64,000 bases of DNA, taken from the NCBI RefSeq assembly GCF_000212815.1, contig NZ_GL890986.1, positions 609,653-673,652 on the forward strand, written 5' to 3'. The stretch's first letter is position 1. Each line of letters begins with the position of its first letter. The notes under the pieces are model-generated. The model was not told where the DNA came from, did no database searches, and saw only the letters and a program-made list of their open reading frames with translations. Source of the stretch: Streptococcus sanguinis SK49 (GTDB lineage Bacteria > Bacillota > Bacilli > Lactobacillales > Streptococcaceae). The position numbers and the translations under genes were made by a program. This document shows positions 35,097 through 44,924 of the stretch, in pieces.

Positions 35097-36230
35097 TTAT
35101 CTTTCGTTGATTTTATAATCTAGGAATTTCCCAATCTTTTCAATAGCAAAGGGCAGTGCTGCATCATCCGGTGTCATCTTGGGATGATGGAGGGCATAGG
35201 GACTATCCACTCCCAGCCAGAACATGACGCCCTTGACCTTGCTGAGCAGATAGCCAAAGTCCTCGCCTGTCATAGCCGGCGCAATATCAATCAGCTCCAC
35301 TCCTTCTTCCTTCTGGAAAAAGTCCATTAATTCGTCTGCTAGGTCAGAATGATTTTCTACAGGCAGATAACCACCTTGCTTGAGTTCCAAGTCCAATTCC
35401 AGACCGAAACTTTGGGCTATGCCCTCTGCTATTTCCCGTAAGCGTTTCTGAGTCAAGAGGTTCATCTCCTGAGTCAGAGTCCGAATGGTACCATGCAAAA
35501 AGGCCGTTTCTGCTATGACATTGTTGGTCGTGCCAGCATGGAGCGAACCAAAGGTCACAACCGCTCCCTCGATAGGATCGACATTGCGACTGACAATGGT
35601 CTGCACCTGGGTGATAAAGTAGCTAGCCGCAACCAAAGCATCGTTGGCTTCATGAGGAAAAGCCGCATGGCCCCCCTTCCCCTTAAAGGTCAGCTTGACT
35701 TCACAGGTGCCAGCAAAAAGCGTTCCTCTATTAGTGGCAATATCGCCAACTTTGAGATCCGGCCGCACATGGAGGCCGTAAAACTCATCCGGCAGCCAGT
35801 CGCCAAAGGCACCATCTTCATACATGAGCATTCCGCCAGCTTCATTTTCCTCAGCAGGCTGAAAGAGAAAAAGCAGATTGTGGGTAGGCTGAGTGCTCAC
35901 AGCTTGCTCCAGCAGTCCTAGAGCGACCGTCATGTGCATATCGTGTCCGCAGGCATGCATCCGGCCTTCATGAGTGCTGGCAAAGTCCAGGCCTGTATCC
36001 TCCACAATCGGAAGACCATCAATATCTGTCCGCCAGCCAATCGTCTTATCTGGTGAACTTCCCTTGATAAAGACCAAAATACCAGTTCGCCAAGTTCGGA
36101 TTTCCACAAAGTCTAGACCTGCTGTCAGTCCATCAATGACCTGCATCAGGTAGGCATGAGTCTTGTATTCTTCCAGACCGATTTCTGGTATCTGGTGTAA
36201 ATCACGGCGAATTTTCAGATAATCAAGCAT
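35097..36230 (-). CDS. N-acetyldiaminopimelate deacetylase (M20 family)
   Basis: Removes the acetyl group from N-acetyl-L,L-diaminopimelate in the acetylase route to lysine and peptidoglycan precursors (ykuR/dapL type). M20 peptidase motifs: metal ligands in [21 protein letters not shown] dimerisation region ([10 protein letters not shown]), EENEAGG. Start at 36230 ([18 protein letters not shown]) with AAAGGAAAG upstream; 377 residues. It follows dapH by 76 nt, which agrees with the pathway. Confidence 0.93.
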   Translation of the reverse strand: MLDYLKIRRDLHQIPEIGLEEYKTHAYLMQVIDGLTAGLDFVEIRTWRTGILVFIKGSSPDKTIGWRTDIDGLPIVEDTGLDFASTHEGRMHACGHDMHMTVALGLLEQAVSTQPTHNLLFLFQPAEENEAGGMLMYEDGAFGDWLPDEFYGLHVRPDLKVGDIATNRGTLFAGTCEVKLTFKGKGGHAAFPHEANDALVAASYFITQVQTIVSRNVDPIEGAVVTFGSLHAGTTNNVIAETAFLHGTIRTLTQEMNLLTQKRLREIAEGIAQSFGLELDLELKQGGYLPVENHSDLADELMDFFQKEEGVELIDIAPAMTGEDFGYLLSKVKGVMFWLGVDSPYALHHPKMTPDDAALPFAIEKIGKFLDYKINER

Positions 36231-36306
36231 TTTTCTTTCCTTTAAAATCTTGTCAGACCTGTCAAAGTTTTGGGCTAGGCCCAATCAATTCATCTTTATG
36301 CCATTT

Positions 36307-37005
36307 TTAAAGAGTACGCAGGGCGTCTTCCAGAGCTGTCTTCTGCTGGGTCTTCTCGTCAATGGTCTTGATAACTCGTGCCGGAACACCAGCAACTACT
36401 ACGTTTTCCGGAACATCCTGGGTCACAATCGCACCAGCCGCAACAACGGAACCACTGCCAATTTGTACGCCTTCAATCACAACCGCATTGGCACCAATCA
36501 GCACATTGTCACCGACCCGAACTGGCTCAGCACTAGCCGGCTCAATGACTCCCGCCAGAACAGCACCAGCACCGACATGACTGTTTTTGCCGACAATCGC
36601 TCGGCCTCCCAGAATGGCACCCATATCAATCATGGTCCCAGCACCAATCTCCGCACCGATATTGATGACTGCTCCCATCATGATGACAGCATTATCGCCA
36701 ATTTCAACTTGGTCACGGATAATAGCGCCTGGCTCAATGCGGGCATTGATATCGCGCTTGTCCAAGAGCGGTACCGCTGAGTTGCGGGCATCCTGCTCTA
36801 CGACATAGGTCTTATTTTCCTCTAAGTTCACTAGGAGCGGCTTGATTTCTTCCCAGTCTCCAAAAAGAACATTGCCTAACTTTACAACAGACCAAGGGAT
36901 TGATCCGTGCAATTCTCCATCAAAGGTTACTTTGACAGGAGTTTTTTTCTTGGCATCAGCGATAAATTTGATAATTTCTTGAGCGTTCATTTTAGTAGCA
37001 GACAT
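36307..37005 (-). CDS. dapH: Tetrahydrodipicolinate N-acetyltransferase
   Basis: Acetylates tetrahydrodipicolinate, first step of the acetylase branch of DAP synthesis. The 232-residue protein has an N-terminal domain ([19 protein letters not shown]) and a left-handed beta-helix of hexapeptide repeats ([49 protein letters not shown]). AGAGGT precedes the ATG. Upstream of the M20 deacetylase, so the two form a DAP unit. Confidence 0.96.
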   Translation of the reverse strand: MSATKMNAQEIIKFIADAKKKTPVKVTFDGELHGSIPWSVVKLGNVLFGDWEEIKPLLVNLEENKTYVVEQDARNSAVPLLDKRDINARIEPGAIIRDQVEIGDNAVIMMGAVINIGAEIGAGTMIDMGAILGGRAIVGKNSHVGAGAVLAGVIEPASAEPVRVGDNVLIGANAVVIEGVQIGSGSVVAAGAIVTQDVPENVVVAGVPARVIKTIDEKTQQKTALEDALRTL

Positions 37006-37138
37006 AGCTTTACCTCTTTGTTCTTTCTATTTCTTTATTTAGAGAAAGATACACTCTCTCCTAGCCATTTAATATTTATCTATTATAACACATTTCAGAT
37101 GTTTAGTTTGCACATTATTAGAATGATACTATTATTTC

Positions 37139-38038
37139 CTATTCATAGGTTTTAATATTTTTTAAATGAAGTCTCCCATCTTTACCCTCAGCAAATTCCA
37201 AATGATAGTATGTTCTATCCAATATACCATACTCCATGGATGCAGAGTAATAGCCCTTAACTCCTAATTTGTAATAACTGTTTGGAAGCCCCAAATGTTC
37301 TAAAACCTCTTGGTCACTTATACCTTTTTCTGAGTCAGGCTTTAATTCCTTGAGGAAGGATAGTTTCTCCTCTGACAAATCTTCCTTTTGATCGGTAAAG
37401 TAATTGACACTAATAAGACGCATTCCTGAACCAAAATCTCCAAACTGAAAAAGGGCAAATCCTCCTCCTGCTAGAGTATAGGTAAGTGACAATAATTTAT
37501 CTTTCTCAACCATCATCTCTTCACTTCTTTGAGCCAAACCATACCGTTTGACAAAGTCAGAAACTGTAATATTCTTATACTCAATCTCTTCAATCTTGTA
37601 GTTCACAAAATCAATTTTTTCCCACTCCAGAGCTTTAGCATTTGGAGAACTGTACTTTGGTTCTTCTCGAATCAACTGCTTCTCTCTATGAAAACTTGTT
37701 CGATTTCCAAATAGGACAATAAGTCCTACACAAAGAACTGTTATTACCACAGCAGTCACCACTCTGAAAAGAGGTGATTTAGATTTAATCTTTGATACTC
37801 CTAGCTTTCTAGACTCTGTTCTATAAATTTGTCTATTAGAATTCTTAACGTTCTGTTTGTCTAAAGTCTTTGTTACTTCCTTGAAGTTTGACTCAGGTAT
37901 TGATTTTGTTTCTTCCTTGAGATTTGGATTAGATGTCAGAGCTTGCTCTGCCTTAAAATTTCTCGTTGAAGAAATTTTAGTTCTACTAAATTTCTCCTTG
38001 TGTTCCCTTCGTAATTTTTCTAAATCCCTTTTTCCCAT
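37139..38038 (-). CDS. Membrane-anchored tandem-family protein A
   Basis: Last of five tandem paralogs (37139-42522). A 299-residue protein: cytosolic start MGKRDLEKLRREHKEKFSR, a Lys/Ser-rich linker, one membrane segment (VVTAVVITVLCVGLIVLFG, about residues 87-108), then an extracellular region. This has two weak repeats, the first containing FVKRYGLAQRS and the second DQEVLEHLGLPNSYYKLGV, similar in pattern to BamE/BLIP-fold modules. It is the most divergent copy, with YGLAQ instead of FGKAxSG. Start ATG at 38038 (AGAAAG 8 bases upstream); GTG at 38044 is an alternative. Function unknown. Confidence 0.75.
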   Translation of the reverse strand: MGKRDLEKLRREHKEKFSRTKISSTRNFKAEQALTSNPNLKEETKSIPESNFKEVTKTLDKQNVKNSNRQIYRTESRKLGVSKIKSKSPLFRVVTAVVITVLCVGLIVLFGNRTSFHREKQLIREEPKYSSPNAKALEWEKIDFVNYKIEEIEYKNITVSDFVKRYGLAQRSEEMMVEKDKLLSLTYTLAGGGFALFQFGDFGSGMRLISVNYFTDQKEDLSEEKLSFLKELKPDSEKGISDQEVLEHLGLPNSYYKLGVKGYYSASMEYGILDRTYYHLEFAEGKDGRLHLKNIKTYE

Positions 38039-38080
38039 CGTCACATCTTTCTATTACTTTTAAAACAGGAGTCTATCTTC

Positions 38081-38977
38081 TCAGACTTTACTTTTCAACA
38101 AATTTTTTAGACGGTAAAGCCCATTTACTTCATCAAAATACAAAGAAACCGTCATATTGTCTGTGGTGGAATAACTAAGACTAATTAAAACAACTTGCCC
38201 CTTACCTACTTTAGAAGCATAAATGGTTTTAGGCATCCCCAGTTCTGCTATGGCCTGTTTTACTTCCATTCCTTCTTGCTCATCTTGAGGAATAAGAGAT
38301 TGGTAATCATCGACCGATTTCGTAACTGGCCCCCAAGCATTACGAAATATTCTAACGTATACTAATGAGAGCTCTGTTTGACCTCCAACATCCCTAAACC
38401 TTAAGATAATATCTCCTTTCTCTCCTATTAATTTATACGTCAATTCAACTAGTTGGCTGCCTTTCACGCTATTATCTATGCTACCGGAACTAGCTTTTCC
38501 ATACTTCTCAACAATATCCTGTGGAAGTACATTAGGTTCTTTCATCGTTTTTACCATCTGTAGCACATCTTCTATTTGAAAGTCTATTTGTCGATTCTCT
38601 TCAATAAGGTCAGAATATTCTTCAGTCTGCTTCTTTATATTGTCTTCTGATTCATTCTGAACAGTACTAGCAGACTGCGCTGATGACTCATTTGGTACTT
38701 GATTGGACCTTGGCCACATATATGATACAAGGATTGAAAAACAAGTAATTAGCACTAGACCTGTAGAAACTACTAACAAAGAGGCGTATCGAGACTGACC
38801 TAAACTTGATATAAGTTTAGGTTTTCGATTCCCTGCCTACTTTTTTTGCTGTTTTTCTTTAGCTGTAGCCTCAAAGACTTCCCCCTGAGGACTGCTATCA
38901 GAGAATACACTAGTTGCTTGCTTGTTTAATCCCGTCTTCTTTGACCATTCTCGTTGAATTTTTCGTCCTCTTCCCAT
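38081..38977 (-). pseudogene. Tandem-family member B, interrupted by in-frame TAG
   Basis: From the ATG at 38977 (GAGGAGAAG upstream) the frame reads MGRGRKIQREWSKKTGLNKQ, ends codon 46 with KEKQQKK, then TAG at 38837-38839 and continues in the same frame with AGNRKPKLISSLGQSRYASL into a membrane segment (VVSTGLVLITCFSILVSY) and the family outer domain (VLPQDIVEKYGKASSG). The whole would be 298 residues, like its neighbours. The downstream part alone (start TTG 38779) lacks the cytosolic motif. A 13-bp repeat, CTGCCTACTTTTT, occurs at the stop (38833-38845) and again at 39049-39061. Confidence 0.75.
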
Positions 38978-39204
38978 GCACTTCTCCTCAAATAAACCAA
39001 ATCTCTATTTTTTCTATCAATTATTTTTTTAAAACAAAGAAGACCGTCTGCCTACTTTTTCATAATCTGACAAATACTATCCATTCAATAAAATGAACCT
39101 TGGTCGCACAATAGAGGATATTTTTAATTTTCCACTGCAATGAATACTCATAAGCATCTTCAATCATTGCCTACTGATACTTTTCGCTCTCAAGATAGCT
39201 AACA

Positions 39205-40095
39205 TCAGGTGATATGTTTTTCGTAAAGAAGATAGTCACCGGCCTGAGAAACGGTGAACCAGAGACTTACATATTTCCCATCCTTCAACTTATATAAAAC
39301 ATTCAGCTTTTGACCACTCTCGCCACCGGAATCAATTTCTATGTATTTTGATAGACCAAACTTCTCTAAAATTTCCTGATAGCTAGTTCCATCTTCGTTT
39401 TGAAACTCTTTACCAAGGACAAGATGTTCAAAATCTTCCTCTTTTAGATCCGTTCGGCTTTGAACATGCTGCGAACTAGCAAGATTATAAGAATAAATAC
39501 CTGACAATTGATATTCATTATTTATTTTTTCAAAGTAGAAAGACAAACGCTGCCGCGGTTCTTCTCGAGAATAGAAAAGACTCATGCGCCCATCAGTCTG
39601 ATTCAGGAAAGGAGCTAGATTACCTGACTGCGCTTTACCAAATTTCTTCACAATATCCTTGGGTGTTAGTCCAGACCCACTTCGCTCATCAACATCACTT
39701 TTTTTCTGTAGTTGAAGCTGACTAATATCCTCATAAGTCCAGTCAAAATGATTGTTCCCCTTATCCACATATTCGTCCAATACTCTCTGAGGGGATAAGA
39801 AATGTTCAAACCGTTCCACCAAATAAGGAACTGACAAAAGCAAGAGGATGGACAAGAAACCTACTGATAACCACAGCACTTGTTTATTAACAAGCTTACG
39901 TCCAAGAATTCCTTTTCTGTCTCTCTCAACCGGAGTAGAGCACTTATTTTCCACCCTATTCTTCGCAACTTCTTGGCGCTCTGCTTCAGTAATATCTAGT
40001 TCCTGTTCCTCTTGAACTTTTCCTGCTCTCTTCTGACCCTGTTGAAATTTAGTTTGACGCTTCTGACGCAGACTCTCCCAGTCTTTTCTTGCCAT
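39205..40095 (-). CDS. Membrane-anchored tandem-family protein C
   Basis: A 296-residue protein with the family layout: cytosolic MARKDWESLRQKRQTKFQQG, an acidic/basic linker, a membrane segment (LWLSVGFLSILLLLSVPYLV), and an outer domain with two repeats (LTPKDIVKKFGKAQSGNL; SYQEILEKFGLSKYIEIDSG). The start at 40095 is set by AAGGAGAGAAGG; a longer frame to 40134 is not supported. The gene is followed by a 227-bp gap before member B. Confidence 0.8.
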   Translation of the reverse strand: MARKDWESLRQKRQTKFQQGQKRAGKVQEEQELDITEAERQEVAKNRVENKCSTPVERDRKGILGRKLVNKQVLWLSVGFLSILLLLSVPYLVERFEHFLSPQRVLDEYVDKGNNHFDWTYEDISQLQLQKKSDVDERSGSGLTPKDIVKKFGKAQSGNLAPFLNQTDGRMSLFYSREEPRQRLSFYFEKINNEYQLSGIYSYNLASSQHVQSRTDLKEEDFEHLVLGKEFQNEDGTSYQEILEKFGLSKYIEIDSGGESGQKLNVLYKLKDGKYVSLWFTVSQAGDYLLYEKHIT

Positions 40096-40167
40096 CCTTC
40101 TCTCCTTCATGACCCAACTATCATCCCCAAACAAATAATTCTAAACCATAGAATAAGAATCTTCTTA

Positions 40168-41151
40168 TCAATAAACATACTTCCGAGTCAGTCGATAATC
40201 TCCTGTCTTTGATAAGGCAAAGTCTAAGTAAAGATAGCTTTTATTCGTCAGCTTATATTTGAGATAGACAATCGTTCTGTCTTTATAGTCTACAGACTTG
40301 TTGATAACTTGTGGCAAACCAAAACGCGACACCACATCTTGAATGTGGGCACCTTGACCAAATTCGTCTGCTTTCAAGTCCTGGAAATCTGCTTCAGTCA
40401 GCGTTTCTGAGCCACTTGAGTAAAGCGAGCTGCTCAGTTGGTTACCACGGATTGTGCTCAGTCGGTACTTGCCGTCAATTTTTTTGAACAAAAGACTAGC
40501 TGTTTGTTGTCCACTCGATTCACTATAAAAAAGATAAAGTGTATCGTCGCTACCGTTATTGCTTTCTCCTCCAGAAGTTGCCTTCCCAAACCGTTCGATA
40601 ATTTCTTCGGCAGTTGGAGCGTCTTGTCCTCTTCCTTGCTGTTCAGATGAATAGACTTGAAGAGCTAAGATATCATCAAATGTCCAAGCGAAGTTAGCTG
40701 CTTTCTTATCAACATAAGCTGTCGCTTCTTGAGAAGTCTCATCCTCAGGAACCTCCCATGAGCGAGATGATGTTTCCGAAAAAGAGTAACTCTCACTTTC
40801 CTTACTAGAGGACCAACTAGATTGATAGGTGTTGCGTTCCTGACTTCCCTTATTTGAAGAAACATATCGAAAAATAGGAATAAGCACCAATATCACTAAA
40901 AGAATTGACCCGCTTGTCCAGACCCACTTTAAATTTTTTCTCCTCTTCTCTACAAACTCCCCTTGCTTCCAATCAGTTTTTGTTTCGAGTTTCTTCTCTC
41001 CTGTTGGTAACTGTTGTGATTCTTCTTTCGTTTTATCAATATCAGGACTTATTTGAGGTTGTCGCTGCTCTTTTTTAGCTGTCGCCGATTTACCTCCTGT
41101 AAATTTAGCCCTGTGCTGTTGTCTCAATGACTCTAAATCTCTTTTTTTCAT
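40168..41151 (-). CDS. Membrane-anchored tandem-family protein D
   Basis: A 327-residue protein and the clearest member of the family: MKKRDLESLRQQHRAKFTGG, a Lys/Glu-rich linker, membrane segment (about residues 74-95, WVWTSGSILLVILVLIPIFR), a Ser-rich stalk, then the double-repeat domain. Repeat 1: FAWTFDDILALQVYSS with TAEEIIERFGKATSG. Repeat 2: LTEADFQDLKADEFG with IQDVVSRFGLPQVINKS. AGGAGG precedes the ATG. Function unknown. Confidence 0.82.
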   Translation of the reverse strand: MKKRDLESLRQQHRAKFTGGKSATAKKEQRQPQISPDIDKTKEESQQLPTGEKKLETKTDWKQGEFVEKRRKNLKWVWTSGSILLVILVLIPIFRYVSSNKGSQERNTYQSSWSSSKESESYSFSETSSRSWEVPEDETSQEATAYVDKKAANFAWTFDDILALQVYSSEQQGRGQDAPTAEEIIERFGKATSGGESNNGSDDTLYLFYSESSGQQTASLLFKKIDGKYRLSTIRGNQLSSSLYSSGSETLTEADFQDLKADEFGQGAHIQDVVSRFGLPQVINKSVDYKDRTIVYLKYKLTNKSYLYLDFALSKTGDYRLTRKYVY

Positions 41152-41223
41152 CCATCCTCCTATTGTATTTTTTTAACTCTATGCTTTTAGCACCTTGAAC
41201 AAAATTAGCTTCTACATCAAGCG

Positions 41224-42522
41224 CTAAGTGTTTGTTTCTCCTGCTCCATCCTCTAAACCAGGATTTTTTTCTAATATATAACCTTGAGAATCAGAGACTC
41301 CAAAAGAAAGATGAACTATTTGGCCATCAGATAACTGATAACTAATAGACACTTTGCTAGAAGATATGTAATTTGTATAGATAGAAAGACTATCTGGCAA
41401 TCCCAATTGACCGACAACTTCTTGGTAGGATTTCCCTTTCTCTATACCAGAAAAATCTTGACGAGTTAATTGAGAATTTCTATTTGGCAAACTGTTGCTG
41501 CTAAGACGATGACTAAACAGAGAATCTAATTTAGGCGTTCCCACACTACCGTAACTAGAAAAAGAAATTGAAACCGAAGCATTTGATCCTGCATCAGGAT
41601 AATCTAAATTCAGTGTTATTATTTGATTATCATAGTTATGTTCTCTCCCTGATTTCGCTTTTCCTAACTTAGCAACCACTTCGTCTGCAGTTAAACGAGA
41701 GGCAGTTCCTTTAAAATCCGCAAACAAAAGTGCAATATCATCATAAGTGATATGAAACTGATAGTCTTCTCCAGCAATCAATTCTGAACGATTAGTAGAA
41801 TTTAAATCTTTTTCGCTGTTAGATGGCGTTCCCCCCTGATAAATATCAAAAGAATCATTATAAATATTGTTTGTTTTAGAGCTCGGATTGGAAACTAGCC
41901 CTGCAGCTCCTAGTCCTATGAGTAACATAAAAAAAGCCCACATAAGTTTCCAACCCATAGAACTATCAGAAGAAGACTCCGAATTTTCCTTCCAAAAAGC
42001 CTCATTCTCTTCTTTTTTAGCGAGCTCCTCAGCACTAAATCTCGGACGAAGCTCATACTCCTCTGCTTCAGATACAAGTTCTGAGTCTGGACGATTAGTT
42101 TCATCCTTAAAATAGAGTGATTCTTTCTTCTTAGATTTCAAGGATTCTAAAGCAAAAATAAGACGAGATAACTCCCTCCCCCTCAGGTACAAGAAGTCAT
42201 CTGACTCAGCCGTTGAAACTCGTTTAGTCTCTGTTTCAATTCTCAAGCCGTCTGGAGTCTCTGAAACATCCTGATAGCTTAACTGAGCTCCACTATCTTT
42301 GTCGCTTACATTAATTATTGGATTAGAGGAGGATTCATTGAACTCAATGTTTTCGACTGATTTTTTCTCAGTCATTTGTGATTGAGCTAAAGCCTGAGAT
42401 TCCTCTTCTTCAGATTTTCTGGATGGAAATACAGAATGATTGACGTCCCTTCTTTTAGGCTGAACCTTGTTAAATTTTGATTCATGTTCCCGTCTTAAGG
42501 CTTCCAGATTTCTTTTTTCCAT
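41224..42522 (-). CDS. Membrane-anchored tandem-family protein E
   Basis: The longest member (432 residues) and first in transcription order. Begins MEKRNLEALRREHESKF; its cytosolic part is about 190 residues and acidic, with a helical block (DDFLYLRGRELSRLIFALES). Membrane segment about 191-211 (WKLMWAFFMLLIGLGAAGLV). Outer domain repeats: FHITYDDIALLFADFKGTAS with VVAKLGKAKSGREHN, and YQEVVGQLGLPDSLSIYTNY. GGGAGAATAT before the ATG at 42522. The extra cytosolic length may be a partner-binding part, which is inference. Confidence 0.8.
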   Translation of the reverse strand: MEKRNLEALRREHESKFNKVQPKRRDVNHSVFPSRKSEEEESQALAQSQMTEKKSVENIEFNESSSNPIINVSDKDSGAQLSYQDVSETPDGLRIETETKRVSTAESDDFLYLRGRELSRLIFALESLKSKKKESLYFKDETNRPDSELVSEAEEYELRPRFSAEELAKKEENEAFWKENSESSSDSSMGWKLMWAFFMLLIGLGAAGLVSNPSSKTNNIYNDSFDIYQGGTPSNSEKDLNSTNRSELIAGEDYQFHITYDDIALLFADFKGTASRLTADEVVAKLGKAKSGREHNYDNQIITLNLDYPDAGSNASVSISFSSYGSVGTPKLDSLFSHRLSSNSLPNRNSQLTRQDFSGIEKGKSYQEVVGQLGLPDSLSIYTNYISSSKVSISYQLSDGQIVHLSFGVSDSQGYILEKNPGLEDGAGETNT

Positions 42523-42852
42523 ATATTCTCCCAATCATATTTTTTAAACTAATCAGCATTAGTAAGATAGCATTTGTTATTTATTTTGATAGAACTACTC
42601 GGAAAGACAGACACTAGCTTCTCTTTCTTCAATAAGCTAAAAATACCATATCTGTATCAATAACTTTTTTAAGATATCATTTACTCTTTAAAATATTTTA
42701 CAACAAAAATAACTAATGTGAGACTTTAGATGGATAGTCCTTTTAACTTCTCAGTTCACCCTTCCTCTAAACACTTTGAAAAGGCAATGTTTCGCTAAGA
42801 CAGTCTTGTTCCAGTATATCATATTTTGAACAGGTTTAGCTCTAAATCTACG
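42523..42852. other. Intergenic region upstream of member E
   Basis: About 330 bp without a gene. A/T-rich; no convincing promoter pair is seen. It ends at the terminator of the response-regulator fragment. Confidence 0.5.
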
Positions 42853-42881
42853 AGGAAAAAGACACGAACTTTCGTCCGTGC
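42853..42881 (-). terminator. Terminator after the response-regulator fragment
   Basis: GCACGGAC-GAAA-GTTCGTGT (a GNRA tetraloop hairpin with two G-T pairs), followed by CTTTTTC on the minus strand. Confidence 0.7.
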
Positions 42882-42917
42882 CCAACAAAGCAATTCCAAA
42901 CTTATATACCAACGACC

Positions 42918-43100
42918 TTATTTAATTCTTTCGTTCAAAATGTTTCCAGTGTTGGCGTCAATGGTCATTTTGATCTTTTGCGCACCGTTCAGAGCTTCCT
43001 CTCCATCAAAAGCACTGTCTACACTAAAATGCTCTTTCTTGAGAAGCTTGGTCAAACTGCGATTCAGATCCACTTCATCTTCCACCAACAATAACTTCAT
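42918..43100 (-). pseudogene. Response-regulator/PepSY chimeric fragment
   Basis: A 60-residue ORF whose first 38 residues (MKLLLVEDEVDLNRSLTKLL ... FDGEEALN) are the start of an OmpR-type response regulator, stopping before the phosphorylated Asp. The rest (GAQKIKMTIDANTGNILNER) reads as the end of a PepSY domain. The joint is near 42986. It is therefore a fusion left by a deletion that removed most of the regulator and presumably a kinase and PepSY gene. It keeps a ribosome site (AAAGGGACTTG) and a terminator, so it may still be transcribed. Confidence 0.7.
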
Positions 43101-43117
43101 CAAGTCCCTTTCCAATC

Positions 43118-43291
43118 TTAGTCTTTCGTTTTCACAAGAATAGTAATCACATCTGATCTAATTAGGTTTCTAGCAGCTTGATGAAAGTCTATCGCACTGC
43201 TGCTAGGTCTTCTCTGATTGTAACATATAATCAAGGAAAGGAAAACTACTGCTAAATAGACAAGTAAGTAAAAGACAAGCCAGATAGCGGA
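43118..43291 (-). pseudogene. C-terminal remnant of a membrane protein
   Basis: An open frame of 57 codons with no standard start at its head: hydrophobic WLVFYLLVYLAVVFLSLIIC then ARNLIRSDVITILVKTKD and TAA. It ends just before the ribosome site of the response-regulator fragment. This looks like the tail of a membrane protein formerly upstream of the regulator. It could be chance, since it is short. Confidence 0.35.
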
Positions 43292-43330
43292 CTAACCAAC
43301 AAAACTTGATAAAATCTAATTTTTAAAATA

Positions 43331-43358
43331 GCAAAAAAACCTCCCCTAAGGGAGGCTG
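43331..43358 (-). terminator. pgi terminator
   Basis: CCTCCC-TTA-GGGGAGG-type hairpin (43340-43355) with TTTTTTTGC following on the minus strand, right after pgi. Confidence 0.85.
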
Positions 43359-43367
43359 CGTTTCCTA

Positions 43368-44717
43368 TTACAAACGAGCATTCAATTCTTTGCTCAGCTC
43401 TTCAAATCCTGGTTTTCCAAGAAGGGCAAACATGTTGCGTTTGTATGCTTCAACACCTGGTTGGTCAAATGGGTTAATGGCATTCAAGTAACCTGAAAGG
43501 GCGATGGCCAATTCGAAGAAGTAGATAGTGTAGCCAAGAGTGAAAGCATCTTGCTCCGGAAGAGTCACATACATATTTGGTACGTCACCATCTGTGTGGG
43601 CAAGAAGAACACCGTCAGTCGCTTTTTTGTTTACAAAGTCAACGTCTTTTCCTTGAAGGTAACCAAGTCCGTCAAGGTCTTCTTCCAAGCTAGGGATAAT
43701 CACGTTCTTACTTGGTTTGTCAACACGGACAACTGTTTCAAACATGATACGAGTTCCTTCTTGGATAAATTGACCAAGTGAGTGCAAGTCAGTTGAGAAG
43801 TTAGCTGAAGTTGGGTAAATACCTTTTTGGTCTTTCCCTTCTGACTCACCAGCCAATTGTTTCCACCATTCTGAGAAGTATTGAAGTGATGGTTCGTAGT
43901 TTACCAAGATTTCAGTAGCATAGCCTTTGCGGTAAAGGATGTTACGAACGGCTGCGTATTGGTAAGCTTCGTTTTCAGCAATCTTGTCTGAAGTGTAATC
44001 TTTACGAGCTGCATTGGCACCTTCCATAAGGGCTTTGATGTCCGCACCTGATGCAGCGATTGGAAGCAAGCCAACTGCTGTCAAGACTGAGAAACGTCCA
44101 CCGATATCATCTGGAACAACAAATGTTTCCCAACCGTTAGCATCTGCTTCAACCTTAACAGCACCTTTTTGGCGGTCAGTTGTGGCATAGATACGTTTAT
44201 TGGCTTCTTCTTGGCCGTATTTCTTAACCAAAAGCTCTTTAAAGACACGGAAGGCAATCGCTGGTTCAGTTGTTGTACCAGATTTAGAAATCACGTTTAC
44301 TGAGAAATCTTTGTCAGCTACATACTCTACCAGGTCAGCAAGGTAAGTAGATGAGATTGAGTTTCCTGCGTAAAGGATTTGTGGAGCTTTGCGTTCTTCT
44401 TTTGTTTGCAAGTTAGCAAAGTGGTGGTTTAAGAAGTCGATTGCTGCTTTGGCACCAAGGTAAGATCCACCGATACCGATTACAACCAAGACATCGCTAT
44501 CTGACTTGATTTGCTCAGCAGCTTTCAAGATGCGGTCAAATTCTTCGCGATCATAATTTTCAGGAAGGTCCAACCAACCCAAAAAGTCGCTGCCAGCACC
44601 AGTTCCTTTGCGGATCAATTCATCTGCTGCTGTTACTTGTGATTGCATGTACTCCACTTCATGTGGGGCAACAAATTTATCTAAAACTTTTGAATAATCA
44701 AATTTAATATGTGACAT
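43368..44717 (-). CDS. pgi: Glucose-6-phosphate isomerase
   Basis: Second step of glycolysis: glucose 6-phosphate to fructose 6-phosphate. The 449-residue sequence has [38 protein letters not shown] and the C-terminal [12 protein letters not shown]. The start at 44717 ([12 protein letters not shown]) has GGAGG before it; the longer frame to 44774 is not used. A partial cre sequence (44789-44803) lies just upstream. Confidence 0.97.
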   Translation of the reverse strand: MSHIKFDYSKVLDKFVAPHEVEYMQSQVTAADELIRKGTGAGSDFLGWLDLPENYDREEFDRILKAAEQIKSDSDVLVVIGIGGSYLGAKAAIDFLNHHFANLQTKEERKAPQILYAGNSISSTYLADLVEYVADKDFSVNVISKSGTTTEPAIAFRVFKELLVKKYGQEEANKRIYATTDRQKGAVKVEADANGWETFVVPDDIGGRFSVLTAVGLLPIAASGADIKALMEGANAARKDYTSDKIAENEAYQYAAVRNILYRKGYATEILVNYEPSLQYFSEWWKQLAGESEGKDQKGIYPTSANFSTDLHSLGQFIQEGTRIMFETVVRVDKPSKNVIIPSLEEDLDGLGYLQGKDVDFVNKKATDGVLLAHTDGDVPNMYVTLPEQDAFTLGYTIYFFELAIALSGYLNAINPFDQPGVEAYKRNMFALLGKPGFEELSKELNARL

Positions 44718-44788
44718 GATATTCCTCCATTTTTTATTCCACTCTATCATATCGCTTTCATACTTATTTAGCAAGTAATTTATTGTTT

Positions 44789-44803
44789 TAAAACGCTTCC
44801 AAT
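44789..44803 (-). promoter_or_regulatory. Partial cre-like site upstream of pgi
   Basis: Minus strand TTGGAAGCGTTTTAA matches the cre consensus except at the conserved C near the 3' end. It lies about 70 bases from the pgi start. Weak; a suggestion of CcpA influence only. Confidence 0.3.
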
Positions 44804-44924
44804 TTAATTTTTTATAAATGAGCTAATCCTAGTAGCCATCTGAAAGCAATCGTTTGCGTAAGTCAACAAATTTTAGGCCTATTGAGAAGAATATTTTCGA
44901 TTGACAAGAAAACCAATATGCTTC

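Noticed and set aside
39062..39190. 36-codon open frame in the gap between tandem members C and B
   Set aside because: No ribosome site, no similarity to the flanking genes; probably chance in non-coding sequence.
42826..43143. 105-codon plus-strand frame across the response-regulator fragment
   Set aside because: The minus-strand translation has a clear response-regulator start; the plus frame is low-complexity and lacks a ribosome site.
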